A DNA stretch of 64,000 nt. It comes from Bradyrhizobium forestalis. Its GTDB lineage: Bacteria; Pseudomonadota; Alphaproteobacteria; Rhizobiales; Xanthobacteraceae. Location: contig NZ_PGVG01000003.1 in NCBI RefSeq assembly GCF_002795245.1, positions 248,001 to 312,000 of the forward strand, written 5' to 3'. Positions 16,807 through 25,438 of this stretch are shown piece after piece. How positions within the stretch are numbered: the first letter of the stretch is position 1; each line of letters opens with the position of its first letter. The notes below the pieces were generated by a model. The model did not search any database and was not told the origin of the DNA. It was given only the letters and a program-made list of their open reading frames with translations. Both the position numbers and the translations under genes were made by a program.

Positions 16807-17684
16807 GCGGTCGCCTCCGCGAGCATGGCATCGAGCCGAGGCGCGATGAAGTGCAGGTCCTCCTCGTCCTTCAGCGCCACGCCGATCGAGCGCTTGAAGG
16901 CATCAGGCCAGCGCGCGCCGCCCTTGTTGAGGAGGGTCGCGGCCTCGGCCCAGTCGACAGCCTCGGCGATGCCGGGCGCCTTGCTCAGCGGTTCCCGCCG
17001 CAGCTTCTCGACGGCCGCGACGACGGCGCGGGCCGTGGCTTCGGCGACGCTGGATGCGCGCATCATGATGATGCGCGCCTCCCGCTCGGCGGTGGGATAG
17101 CCGATCCAGTGATAGACGCAGCGGCGGCGCAAAGCTTCGTGCAAGTCGCGTGTCCGGTTCGAGGTCAGCACAACGACCGGCCGCTCGGCGGCGCGGACCG
17201 TGCCGCGTTCGGGGATGGAGATCTGGAAGTCGGAGAGGAATTCGAGCAGGAATGCCTCGAACTCCTGGTCGGCCCGGTCGATCTCGTCGATCAGCAGCAC
17301 GGTGGAATCGGGCGCGCGCAGCGCAGCCAGCATCGGCCGCTCGATCAGGAACGTCTCGCCATAGATGTCGATGCTGTCGTCGCCGGCCTGGCGGATCGCG
17401 AGCATCTGGCGCGGATAGTTCCACTCATAGAGCGCAGCGGAGGAGTCGATGCCCTCATAGCATTGCAGGCGGATGAGGCGGCGGCCGAGCACGGCAGCGA
17501 TGGCCTTCGCCGCTTCCGTCTTGCCGACGCCGGGCGCGCCTTCCAGCAGCAGCGGCTTGCCGAGCGCGAGACCGAGATAGGCAGCCGTCGCAAGGCCCTC
17601 GTCAGCGAGGTAATAGGCCGCCCGCAGCGCCTTCTCCAGCGCCTCGGGGCTGTCGATGCCGACGATGTTGCTGCGAACCGCCAC
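16803..17684 (-). CDS. MoxR-family AAA ATPase, CoxD-like
   Basis: AAA+ chaperone-like ATPase of 293 residues, partner of the VWA protein. Walker A is GAPGVGKTEAA, Walker B LLIDEIDRAD, with sensor/arginine-finger region in SNRTRDLHEALRRRC. Start taken at GTG 17684 (GAGGATCG upstream), since the sequence becomes typical of CoxD there and the preceding gene ends at 17695. In cox clusters CoxD and CoxE are needed for maturation of the Mo-Cu site. Here the enzyme is not a form I CO dehydrogenase, so the pair may serve sulfuration or assembly of a related Mo site. Confidence 0.9.
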   Translation of the reverse strand: MAVRSNIVGIDSPEALEKALRAAYYLADEGLATAAYLGLALGKPLLLEGAPGVGKTEAAKAIAAVLGRRLIRLQCYEGIDSSAALYEWNYPRQMLAIRQAGDDSIDIYGETFLIERPMLAALRAPDSTVLLIDEIDRADQEFEAFLLEFLSDFQISIPERGTVRAAERPVVVLTSNRTRDLHEALRRRCVYHWIGYPTAEREARIIMMRASSVAEATARAVVAAVEKLRREPLSKAPGIAEAVDWAEAATLLNKGGARWPDAFKRSIGVALKDEEDLHFIAPRLDAMLAEATA

Positions 17685-17694
17685 GACCGATCCT

Positions 17695-18717
17695 CTAGCG
17701 CCGCGCCTGCGGCCGCGCGCCGCCCTGAGCCTTGATCGCCCGCAGCACCTTTTCGGGCGTGATCGGCAGCTCGTCGATGCGGACGCCGACCGCGTTGAAG
17801 ATCGCATTCGCGATAGCCGGCAACACCGGGTTGGCGCACATCTCGCCGGGACCCTTGGCGCCGAAGGGACCATCGGGGGCAGGGCGTTCCAGTACCGCGA
17901 TGTCATGCGGACAGATGTCGCCGGGACCAGGCATCAGATATTCGACGAAGTCGCGGGGCCCGTGAGCCGGATCGGGATAGTAGGGCTCCGGTGTCTCGTA
18001 GAGCGCGTGGCTGACGCCCATCCAGGCGCCGCCGACGAGCTGCTGCTCGACCAGGCGCGGGTTGAGCGCGCGGCCGAGCTCATAGGCGGAGTCCATCCGA
18101 ACCATCGCGACCTCGCCGGTCTCGTCGTCGACCTCGACTTCGGCGACGAGGCAGGCATGGGCGTAGCAGGTCGCCGGCGACATCTCGCCGGTTTCGGGGT
18201 CGACGTCCGACAGCGGCACCAGGAAGATGCCGCGGCCGGAGATGGTCCTGCCCTGCCTGAATTGCGCGGCGATCGCGACATCCTTGGTCGAGATCGAGCG
18301 GTGCGGCGCGCCCTTGACGTGGATGTTGCCGCGGCCGTCGGTTTCGAGATCGGCGGCATTGACCTCCAGCTCCTCGGCCGCCGCCTCCATCATCACGCCG
18401 CGCGCTTCGCGGGCGGCGGCCATCACGGCATTGCCGACGCGATGGGTGCCGCGCGAGGCGAACGAGCCCATGCAGTGCGGACCGGTGTCGGAATCGGCGG
18501 TGTCGACATAGACGTCCTCGACCGGCACGCCCAGGGTCTCCGCGCAGATCTGCCGCGTCACCGACTTCATGCCCTGGCCGAGATCGATCGACGACAGCGC
18601 CACGGTGAACTTGCCGCTGGGATTGGAGTGAACCAGCGCCTGGCTGGGATCGCCGCCGAGGTTCATGCCGATGGGATAGTTGATCGACGCCATGCCGCGT
18701 CCGCGATGCCTGGTCAT
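17695..18717 (-). CDS. Xanthine dehydrogenase-family Mo subunit, C-terminal half
   Basis: 340 residues covering the C-terminal Mo-pterin half of a CoxL/XdhB-type large subunit. It holds SSIDLGQGMKSV, GSFASRGTHRVGNAV and GPFGAKGPGEM, the last carrying the active-site Glu of the family. It is in the same frame as the N-terminal half and separated from it by a single TAG at 18718-18720 followed at once by ATG. AGGAGG lies six bases before this ATG, so re-initiation is well supported. This argues for a genuine two-polypeptide subunit, as in nicotinate dehydrogenase, rather than an error; see findings. Confidence 0.88.
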   Translation of the reverse strand: MTRHRGRGMASINYPIGMNLGGDPSQALVHSNPSGKFTVALSSIDLGQGMKSVTRQICAETLGVPVEDVYVDTADSDTGPHCMGSFASRGTHRVGNAVMAAAREARGVMMEAAAEELEVNAADLETDGRGNIHVKGAPHRSISTKDVAIAAQFRQGRTISGRGIFLVPLSDVDPETGEMSPATCYAHACLVAEVEVDDETGEVAMVRMDSAYELGRALNPRLVEQQLVGGAWMGVSHALYETPEPYYPDPAHGPRDFVEYLMPGPGDICPHDIAVLERPAPDGPFGAKGPGEMCANPVLPAIANAIFNAVGVRIDELPITPEKVLRAIKAQGGARPQARR

Positions 18718-20310
18718 CTAGCGCCTCCTGGTGCCGAACACGGACGAGAACCGGGTCGCGCCATGCGAAGGCGGGGCCGGCCGCGGCGAGGGCGGCGGCG
18801 GAGTTGACGGCGGCGGCTCGTGCGGCGGTTCTCGGGTGACGGTGGGCGGGAGCCGATCGTAGCTCGTGCGCTGCTGTGCCGGCACCGCCGGCCTTGCGCG
18901 CGAGTCCGTCGGTGTCGCCGGGATCACGGCGCGGCTGCCGCCGCCGTCCTTGCGCGAGGAGGCGCGCTTGAACTCGTCGCGGATCGGCCATTTGGCCTTT
19001 TCGGCCGCAACCTGCACGCATTCGATCAGCGCGGTGTTCTTGGCCTCGCGCCTGTGTGCCTTCATGTCGCCGTCGCGATAGGCGTTGAGGATGCGAAACT
19101 CCATCGGGTCCATGCCAACCAGGTTGGCCAGCTTGTCCATCTGGCATTCGATGGCGAAGTCCATCGCGGTGACGCCGAAGCCGCGCATGGCGGTGGCCGG
19201 CGTGCGGTTGGTGAAGACGCAAAAGACGTCGCCATAGACGTTCGGGATGGTGTAGGGGCCGGGCAGGTGCGCGGCGCACTTCACCGCGGCATAGCTGGAG
19301 AGCCGCGTGTAGGCGCCGCTGTCGAAATAGGCGCGGATTTCTCGCGCCACGATGCTGCCGTCGCGCATCACGCCGTCCTTGATATAGATGCGCTCGGCAC
19401 CGCGCGGCGGGCCGTACTGCATCTCCTCCTCGCGGCCGAACACATAGCGCACGGGGCGCCCGGTCAGCATGGCGCCGAGAATCGCGAGCGGCTCGGTCAA
19501 AGTGTCCACCTTGCCGCCAAACCCGCCGCCGACGGTGCCGCCGATGAAGTGGAAGGTGTTGGAGGGGACGTCCAGGATCTTGGCGCAAGTGTCGACCGAG
19601 AAGAACAGCGCCTGGGTCGAGGTGTAGACGACATAGCGGCCGTTGGTGTCCGGCACGGCAATCGCGCCATTGGTCTCGGTCGGCGCGTGCTCGATCGGCG
19701 ACATCTGATAGCGCTGTTCGAGCACGTGATCGGCGCTCGCGAGCGCCGCATCGGCATCACCAAAACGCAGGCGCTGATGATCGTAGACATCGTGATAGAT
19801 GAAGGCGTTCTTCGGATAGGTCTCGTTGACCACCGGCGCGCCGGGCTTCAGCGCATCCTCGACGTCGAACACGGTCGGCAGCGGCTCGTAGTCGATCCTG
19901 ACCTTGGCGATGGCCTCAAAGGCTTCGCGCTCGCTGTCGGCGACGATGGCGAGGATCGGCTCGCCCTTGTAGCGGACCTTGTCGACGGCCAGCGACGGCT
20001 CGTCGTCCTTGCCGAAGTTGATCAGGCTCAAGAGCGTATTGAGATTGACCGGTACGTCCGCGCCTCGAATGATCCGGCGCACGCCGGCCGAGCGCTCGGC
20101 CTCCGTGGTGTCGATCCGGCGCAGCCTTGCATGGGCCTGGGTTGAGCGCAGGACCTTCAGGTGCAGCATGCCCTGGAGCTTATGATCGCCAAAATAACTG
20201 GACGTGCCCGTGATGTGGCCGAGCATGTCCTGGCGCTGCGTGCCCTTGCCGATTTCCTTCAGGTTATCGTCACGCTCGTCGGCGAAGATGTCCTTGCGTA
20301 GCTCCAGCAT
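18718..20310 (-). CDS. Xanthine dehydrogenase-family Mo subunit, N-terminal half
   Basis: 530 residues: a/b hammerhead domain at about 20-150, then the first Mo-cofactor-binding domain with GGGFGGK (261-267) and AMRGFG (374-379). The active-site loop of form I CO dehydrogenase (AYRCSFR) is absent, so this is a hydroxylase of another substrate (aldehyde, N-heterocycle or CoxL form II type). The last 40-50 residues are a Pro-rich low-complexity tail (488-515: EPPHEPPPSTPPPP and following) ending FSSVFGTRRR, just where the complete subunit would continue. The 2Fe-2S and FAD subunit genes lie upstream. Confidence 0.9.
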   Translation of the reverse strand: MLELRKDIFADERDDNLKEIGKGTQRQDMLGHITGTSSYFGDHKLQGMLHLKVLRSTQAHARLRRIDTTEAERSAGVRRIIRGADVPVNLNTLLSLINFGKDDEPSLAVDKVRYKGEPILAIVADSEREAFEAIAKVRIDYEPLPTVFDVEDALKPGAPVVNETYPKNAFIYHDVYDHQRLRFGDADAALASADHVLEQRYQMSPIEHAPTETNGAIAVPDTNGRYVVYTSTQALFFSVDTCAKILDVPSNTFHFIGGTVGGGFGGKVDTLTEPLAILGAMLTGRPVRYVFGREEEMQYGPPRGAERIYIKDGVMRDGSIVAREIRAYFDSGAYTRLSSYAAVKCAAHLPGPYTIPNVYGDVFCVFTNRTPATAMRGFGVTAMDFAIECQMDKLANLVGMDPMEFRILNAYRDGDMKAHRREAKNTALIECVQVAAEKAKWPIRDEFKRASSRKDGGGSRAVIPATPTDSRARPAVPAQQRTSYDRLPPTVTREPPHEPPPSTPPPPSPRPAPPSHGATRFSSVFGTRRR

Positions 20311-20319
20311 GGTCTGACC

Positions 20320-20796
20320 TCAGGCGCTGGCCCGGCCGCCCGCGGCGGCGAGGATGGCATTGATGATCGGCTCGTAGCCGGTGCAGCGGCAGATGTTGCC
20401 GGAGATCGCCTCGATCACGTCGGCCCGGCTCGGGGATGGATTGCGGTCGAGCAGCGCCTTGGCGGCCATCAGCATGCCCGGCGTGCAATAGCCGCACTGA
20501 GCGGCGAAATTGTCGGCGAAGGCGCGCTGGAGCGGATGCAGGTTCGGGCCTTGCTTCATGCCGTCGAGCGTCTCGACGGATCGGCCGGCGACGGTCTCGG
20601 CGAGCGTCAGGCAGGACAGGTGAAGTTCTCCATCGATCAGCACGCTGCAGGTGCCGCAGCCGCCCTGGCCGCAGCCGAATTTCGGGGTCATGTCGCCGAT
20701 CAGCTCGCGCAGGGCGACCAGCAGATTGGTGCCGCCATCGACGAAGATCGCGACGTCGCGGCCGTTGTGGCGAAATTGCAGGGGAATTTTGGACAT
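20320..20796 (-). CDS. 2Fe-2S subunit of Mo hydroxylase (CoxS/XdhC-type)
   Basis: Electron-transfer subunit of 158 residues. The N-terminal plant-ferredoxin-type cluster ligands are in CGQGGCGTCSV with the fourth Cys in HLSCL. The C-terminal helical domain has the second cluster motif CGYCTPGM and CRCTGY. Length and both motifs match the family exactly. It lies between FAD subunit and Mo subunit genes with gaps of 6 and 9 bases. Transfers electrons from the Mo site to FAD. Confidence 0.95.
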   Translation of the reverse strand: MSKIPLQFRHNGRDVAIFVDGGTNLLVALRELIGDMTPKFGCGQGGCGTCSVLIDGELHLSCLTLAETVAGRSVETLDGMKQGPNLHPLQRAFADNFAAQCGYCTPGMLMAAKALLDRNPSPSRADVIEAISGNICRCTGYEPIINAILAAAGGRASA

Positions 20797-20802
20797 GGCG
20801 AT

Positions 20803-21621
20803 CTATTCCTGTCCCGACAGCAGACGTCGCAGATGCACGCCGACGATCTCGCGGCGATACCAGGCGCTGCCGAGCGCGTTGTCGGATGGTGATGTTCCCT
20901 CGACTGCCGCGGAGGCCGCGGCAGCGATGGTCGCCGCATCCAGCGAGCGGCCTTCCAGCGCGCGTTCGGCGGCGCGGGCGCGGATCTGGGTCGGGGCCAT
21001 CGAGCCCAGCGCGATCCGGGCACCGGCGATCCGTCCACCGCTGATCGGCAGATGCGCGGCGAGCGTGATCACCGCGCCGCCCTTCGGCTTGATGCGCGCG
21101 ATCTTGCGATAACGGAACGCCTCGGTACCGGCCGGCCGCGTGCAGGACACCGACAGCACCAGCGCGCCGGCCTGGCGCTCGCGCGATTGCAGGAACTCCT
21201 CGATCGGGATGTCGCGGGCACTGAGGCCGCCTTGCACGGCGACGGTGGCATCGAGCGCCAGCAGCGCCACGGTGAAATCGCCGTAAGGATTTGGCGCGAA
21301 CAGATTGCCGCCCACCGTGCCCATGTTGCGCACGGCAGGGCCTCCGATCGAGCGGGCAGGGGCGTGCAGGAAGGCGAGGTCGCGTTCGGCAAGAACACGC
21401 GCGAAGGTGACGCCGGCCCCTAGCGTGACGCGCGGACCGGATGCGTCGACCCGGGTCAGCGCCTGGTCCTGCGCGCGGACGATCGTCGAGATCGAGACAT
21501 CGCCTTCGTTCAGCGCCCGCATCACCAGGGTGCCGCCGCCGAGATAGAGCGCGCTGCGGTCCGAGGACAGCGCTCCGGCCGCCTCGCTCGCATTCGCAAA
21601 GGTCTTTACCGTCACGGTCAT
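20803..21621 (-). CDS. FAD subunit of Mo hydroxylase (CoxM-type)
   Basis: Flavoprotein subunit of 272 residues of the CoxM/CutM family. FAD-binding elements are LYLGGGTLVM (near residue 26) and IGGPAVRNMGTVGGNLFAPNP (about 92-112), followed by the C-terminal CO_deh_flav domain. Delivers electrons to a quinone or other acceptor. Gene order FAD, 2Fe-2S, Mo subunit is coxM-S-L-like. Two SRPBCC genes lie immediately upstream, as CoxG-type proteins do in cox clusters. Confidence 0.94.
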   Translation of the reverse strand: MTVTVKTFANASEAAGALSSDRSALYLGGGTLVMRALNEGDVSISTIVRAQDQALTRVDASGPRVTLGAGVTFARVLAERDLAFLHAPARSIGGPAVRNMGTVGGNLFAPNPYGDFTVALLALDATVAVQGGLSARDIPIEEFLQSRERQAGALVLSVSCTRPAGTEAFRYRKIARIKPKGGAVITLAAHLPISGGRIAGARIALGSMAPTQIRARAAERALEGRSLDAATIAAAASAAVEGTSPSDNALGSAWYRREIVGVHLRRLLSGQE

Positions 21622-21622
21622 G

Positions 21623-22066
21623 CTATGCGGCCTCCCTCAGATGGCGTCGGATCGCCTCGAATCCAGCCTGATAGATGTCCTCGGCGACCATGTGGGTGAT
21701 CCGGTCCTTGTCCTCGGGCCTTGTCGTGAAGCGCGACTCCCAATGCCAGAAGGTGCGGTCACCGTCGGTCACCGGCAGCAGACGGACATGGACGACATAG
21801 TTGAACATCGGGATCGGCGTATCGAGCAGGCAGTAGCTGAAGGTCTGTTCGAGGTCTGACAGCGCCAGCAACTGCTCGCGCAGTTCGGAGCCGTCCTTGA
21901 GCTTGAACCGCCTCACGCAGCCGATCTTGTCGGCCGATTGCGCGCGTTCGATCGAGGAGGTCGCAACCGCCGGATGCCAGCGATCGTGCCCGTTGAAATC
22001 GCGCAGCACGTCCCACACCGCATCGGTCGGCGCGTTCAGGATCGTGCTCTTGACGACATGCGGCAC
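21623..22066 (-). CDS. SRPBCC-family protein, copy 1 (CoxG/polyketide-cyclase-like)
   Basis: 147 residues of the START/SRPBCC helix-grip fold with a deep hydrophobic pocket. Recognisable blocks: APTDAVWDVLRDFNGHDRWHPAV near the N-terminus, SADKIGCVRRF, and TFWHWESRF. It is paralogous to the next gene (shared DFNG-WHPA, DKIGCVR-F and PVTDGD-TF). In cox clusters an SRPBCC protein (CoxG) anchors or assists the enzyme at the membrane. Here two copies sit directly upstream of the Mo hydroxylase, so they may form a heterodimer or bind the hydrophobic substrate. Confidence 0.88.
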   Translation of the reverse strand: MPHVVKSTILNAPTDAVWDVLRDFNGHDRWHPAVATSSIERAQSADKIGCVRRFKLKDGSELREQLLALSDLEQTFSYCLLDTPIPMFNYVVHVRLLPVTDGDRTFWHWESRFTTRPEDKDRITHMVAEDIYQAGFEAIRRHLREAA

Positions 22067-22068
22067 GG

Positions 22069-22506
22069 TCAGCCTCCGAACACGCGCTTCAGCGCGTCGA
22101 AGCCGCCCTGGAATACACCGCCGCCGATATTGTTGACGAGCTCGGTCTCACGCTCCGGCGCGCAGTCGAATTCCGCGGTCCATTCCACAAAAGTCTGGTC
22201 GCCGTCGGTGACGGGCGTCAGCCGCAGGGTCGCGACGTAGTTCTCGACACCCATCGGGGACTCCAGGATCGCGTAGGTGCAGAACATGTCGTAGTCGGAG
22301 AGACCCAAGAGCTTCTCGCGGATGCGGTCGCCATTGCGCAGGCGAAAATCTCGCACGCACCCGATCTTGTCGGAGGGCTCGCCGCCCTCGATCCGGCTCT
22401 CGGCGATGGCGGGATGCCAGTTCGGCAGGCCATTGAAATCGCGCACCCGTGCCCAGACGCGGTCGTTGCGGGCGTTGACGACGGTGGAGACGTAGACGCG
22501 GGCCAT
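22069..22506 (-). CDS. SRPBCC-family protein, copy 2
   Basis: 145 residues, a tandem paralogue of the following gene and separated from it by two bases. Same pattern (ARNDRVWARVRDFNGLPNWHPAI, SDKIGCVRDFRL, LTPVTDGDQTF). The two copies differ enough to be old duplicates. Starts with ATG 22506, nine bases after the flotillin stop. No signal peptide or membrane segment, so cytoplasmic. Its specific role is not known; position suggests function with the Mo hydroxylase or flotillin. Confidence 0.87.
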   Translation of the reverse strand: MARVYVSTVVNARNDRVWARVRDFNGLPNWHPAIAESRIEGGEPSDKIGCVRDFRLRNGDRIREKLLGLSDYDMFCTYAILESPMGVENYVATLRLTPVTDGDQTFVEWTAEFDCAPERETELVNNIGGGVFQGGFDALKRVFGG

Positions 22507-22515
22507 GGCGCGACC

Positions 22516-25413
22516 TCAGCTTTTCTTCTTCGGACCGCGCTCGGCCGGCGCTTCGCCTTCGGCAGAAGGCGGGGTGGCAGGCTTGTCGCCACCGCCGCTC
22601 TTGCGTGCCGAGTCCTTGATGCCCTGCATGTCGCGGGCCTCGCGGATCAGGCCCGGCATCTTGGCCAGACTGCCGCCCTCGACGCCAATGTCCGACAGGA
22701 TGGAGTCGATCAGTGGCGCCTGGACGCGATAGCGCAGGGCCGAATCGATCACCTCGTCGGTGGCGCTGCGGCCGCCATTGCCGCCACCATGTCCGTTGCC
22801 GTTGAGGCCATCGACCTGGAGGATGCGGATGCCTTCGATCTTCTCCATCGGCTTGACGCTCTCGCGCACGATACCCTCGATGCGGTCGAGCAATTTTCTG
22901 CGGAACAGCGAGTAGCGGGCCTGATCGGTCAGTACGTTTTCGGCTTCGTTGAGCATGCGCTGCGCCTCGGCCTCCACGGCCGCGCGCACGCGCTCGGCCT
23001 CGGCCGCGATCCGGGTTTCCTCCGCCTGCTTCTCGGCCAGCAGCACCTCGACGGTCTTGCGGCGTTTTGCGATCTCGCTCTCGCGGGCGGTGACGACGCG
23101 CTCGGCGGCTTCGGTTGCCCGCATCCGCGCTTCCTCGGCGGCGGCGCGAGCCGCGGACTCCTCCAGCGACTTCTGATGGATGGCGATGGCCTTCTCCATC
23201 AGCACCGTCTCGACGTCTTTCTCGCGATTGACCTCGAGCTTGCGCAGCTCGCGTTCGCGGCCGATGCGGGCTTCGTCGAGGCCACGATCGGAGGCGATGC
23301 GGGCACGCTCGACCTCCTCGCGCGCGGCGATCTCGGCTTCCTGCAAGGATTGCACGCGGGCGACCTCGAGCTGCTCGACGGCGCGCCGCCGCTCGATGCG
23401 TGCCGCCTCCAGCGCCTGCTCGCGTGAGACGTCGGTGGTCTCGACCTCCTTGCGCGCGACGATCTCGGCCTGCCGGACTTGGCGGTCGGCGTCGATCCGC
23501 TCGGACTTCTTGGTCGACAGCGCGATGACGCGGTCCTCATCGGCGATCTCGATCGCCTTCTTCTGCTCGATGTTGAGCACTTCGCGCTTCTTGGAGGAGT
23601 TGATGCGCTCGGCCTCGAGCGCCAGATCGACCGTGATGCGCTGCCGCTCGACGGCGTCGCGCCGCTTCAGTTCGGCCGCCTCCAGCACGCCGGTCCGTTC
23701 GATTTCCAGCGCGCGGGTTTCGCGTTCCGCCTGGATACGCTCGGCCGCAACCGCCTTCTCCTGGGCGATGCGGGCCGCCTCGATCGCCTCGCGCGAGGCG
23801 ATGTCGGCTTCCTCGACGGCGCGGTTGCGGGCGATCTCCAGCGAGCGCACGCGCTCCTCCTGCGCGATGCGACTGGCCTCGGTGGTCTCGCGCGCGGCGA
23901 TCCCGGCGACGTCGAGCGTCTGGTTGCGCTCGATCTCGAGCTGACGGGTGTTCTGCTCGGCGGCGATGCGCTCGGCGGCCAGCGTCCGCTCGCGGGCGAT
24001 GCGGGCGGCTTCGACCGCGCGCTGCGCCTCGATCTCGGCCTCCTGGATGGTGCGGACCTGCTGGATCTCCAGCGCGCGGGTGCGCTCGTCCGAGGAGATG
24101 CGCTCGACATTGACGATCAACGTCTGGGCGATGCGGGCCTTCTCGGTGGCCTCGCGGGCTGCGATCTCGGCCTCGTCGACGGCACGGGTGCGCTCGATTT
24201 CGCGGCGGCGCGTCTCCTCCTCGTTGGCGATACGGGCATCGGTGACGACGCGGTCCTGCTGGATGCGCGCCTTCTCGATGGCTTCGCGGGCGGCGATCTC
24301 GGCTTCCTCGACCGTGCGCATCCGCTCGATCTCGCGCTGGCGGACCTCGCGCTCCGAGGCGATGCGGGTGGTGTCGATCGACCGCTGGTTTGCGATCCGG
24401 GTCTTCTCGATCTCCTCGCGCGCCAGCAGCTCCTTCTCCTCGATGGTGCGGGTCCGTTCGATCTCCTTCTGGCGGGTCTCGCGCTCGGAGGCGATGCGGG
24501 CCTCGGCGATTGCCTGCTCATTGGCGATGCGGGCGCGCTCGATGGCTTCGCGGGCGGAAATCTGGGCCTGTTCGGCTTCGGTCTCGCGCAGCGCCCGTTC
24601 GCGGGCGACTTCGGTGCGCTGAAGCGCACGGCGCATCTCGATATCTCGTTCCTGCTCCAGGCGCGCGGTCTCGCTCTCGCGCTCGATCTCCAGCGCCTGC
24701 CTCTCGGCTTCCAGGTTGCGGGAGCGGATCTTGATCATCGAGTCCTGCTCGATGTCGTTGCGCAGCTTGCGCTTGGCCTCGATGTCCTCCATCAGCCGGG
24801 TCAGGCCCTCGGCGTCGAACCGGTTCGAGGGGTTGAAGAACTCCAGGTCGGTCTGATCCAGATCGGTGATCGCGACTGATTCCAGCTCGAGGCCGTTCTG
24901 GGCGAGGGCTTCGGCTGCATTGGTCTTGACGCGCGCGACGTAGTCGCCGCGCCGCTCGTGCATCTCCTCCATGGTCATTTCGGAGGCGACCGAGCGGATC
25001 GCGGAGATGAACTTGCCGGCCAGCAGGGCGTGCAGTTGCTCCGGCTCCATGGTGCGGCGGCCGAGCGTCGCCGCGGCAATCGAGACCGCTTCGCGGGTCG
25101 GCTGCACCCGGACATAGAAGTCCGCCTCGATGTCGACGCGCATCCGGTCGCGGGTGATCACGGCGTCCTGCCTCGAGCGGACGATGCCCATCGGCAGCAC
25201 GTTCATGTTGACGGGGGTGTAGTCGTGGATGAACGGCAGCACGAAGGCGCCGCCATTGATCACCACGCGCTCGCCGAGGAAGCCGGTGCGGACGAACGAG
25301 GTCTCCTTGGAGGAGCGGTGGTAGAGCCAGTTCACGATGTAGACGCCGACCACGATCACGACGATCGCGACGATCAGCCAGAGGATCAATTCGCCGACCA
25401 GAATCCCCGACAT
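22516..25413 (-). CDS. Giant flotillin/SPFH protein with 44-residue hendecad repeats
   Basis: 965 residues. One N-terminal membrane helix (about 4-31), an SPFH/Band-7 domain (about 35-200, with GERVVINGGAFVLPFIH and TRDRMRVDIEADFYVRV), then an uninterrupted charged coiled coil at about 205-840, and a C-terminal region with a Gly/Asn-rich linker (870-882) and a Lys-rich end. The coil contains repeats starting with EIER-like tetrads at residues 317, 361, 405, 449, 493, 526, 570 and 614. Steps are 44 residues except one of 33, that is four or three hendecads. YqiK/FloT flotillins are usually 500-700 residues. Start ATG 25413 follows GAGGGAGGGAAAG. Probably oligomerises into a large membrane-associated cage or scaffold. 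Confidence 0.9.
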   Translation of the reverse strand: MSGILVGELILWLIVAIVVIVVGVYIVNWLYHRSSKETSFVRTGFLGERVVINGGAFVLPFIHDYTPVNMNVLPMGIVRSRQDAVITRDRMRVDIEADFYVRVQPTREAVSIAAATLGRRTMEPEQLHALLAGKFISAIRSVASEMTMEEMHERRGDYVARVKTNAAEALAQNGLELESVAITDLDQTDLEFFNPSNRFDAEGLTRLMEDIEAKRKLRNDIEQDSMIKIRSRNLEAERQALEIERESETARLEQERDIEMRRALQRTEVARERALRETEAEQAQISAREAIERARIANEQAIAEARIASERETRQKEIERTRTIEEKELLAREEIEKTRIANQRSIDTTRIASEREVRQREIERMRTVEEAEIAAREAIEKARIQQDRVVTDARIANEEETRRREIERTRAVDEAEIAAREATEKARIAQTLIVNVERISSDERTRALEIQQVRTIQEAEIEAQRAVEAARIARERTLAAERIAAEQNTRQLEIERNQTLDVAGIAARETTEASRIAQEERVRSLEIARNRAVEEADIASREAIEAARIAQEKAVAAERIQAERETRALEIERTGVLEAAELKRRDAVERQRITVDLALEAERINSSKKREVLNIEQKKAIEIADEDRVIALSTKKSERIDADRQVRQAEIVARKEVETTDVSREQALEAARIERRRAVEQLEVARVQSLQEAEIAAREEVERARIASDRGLDEARIGRERELRKLEVNREKDVETVLMEKAIAIHQKSLEESAARAAAEEARMRATEAAERVVTARESEIAKRRKTVEVLLAEKQAEETRIAAEAERVRAAVEAEAQRMLNEAENVLTDQARYSLFRRKLLDRIEGIVRESVKPMEKIEGIRILQVDGLNGNGHGGGNGGRSATDEVIDSALRYRVQAPLIDSILSDIGVEGGSLAKMPGLIREARDMQGIKDSARKSGGGDKPATPPSAEGEAPAERGPKKKS
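23100..24600. repeat. About 132-base tandem coding repeats in the flotillin stalk
   Basis: DNA counterpart of the 44-residue hendecad repeats (codons about 273-770 of the flotillin). Recurrent motifs on the plus strand are gcgatctcggcttcctc-type and gcgatgcgggcc-type blocks spaced about 132 bases. Units are diverged, so this is an old protein repeat, not a recent satellite. One unit is 99 bases (residues 493-525) and the register shifts near residue 650. Confidence 0.75.
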
Positions 25414-25438
25414 CTTTCCCTCCCTCGAACCTTCGGCG

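Noticed and set aside
18718..18720. Sequencing error creating a false stop in the Mo subunit
   Set aside because: Not preferred because an exact AGGAGG and ATG follow the stop and the N half has a distinct Pro-rich tail; kept as an alternative in the finding.
17695..21621. Aerobic CO dehydrogenase (CoxMSL)
   Set aside because: The form I active-site motif AYRCSFR is absent (AMRGFG instead) and the large subunit is split, so CO oxidation is not supported.
23100..24600. CRISPR-like array
   Set aside because: Repeats are 132 bases, diverged, in frame and inside a protein with coiled-coil logic; no direct short repeats with unique spacers and no cas genes.
23479..24879. 466-codon plus-strand frame rich in Leu/Gly/Asp repeats
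   Set aside because: It is the mirror of the flotillin hendecad repeats; the repetitive look comes from the coding repeats on the minus strand.
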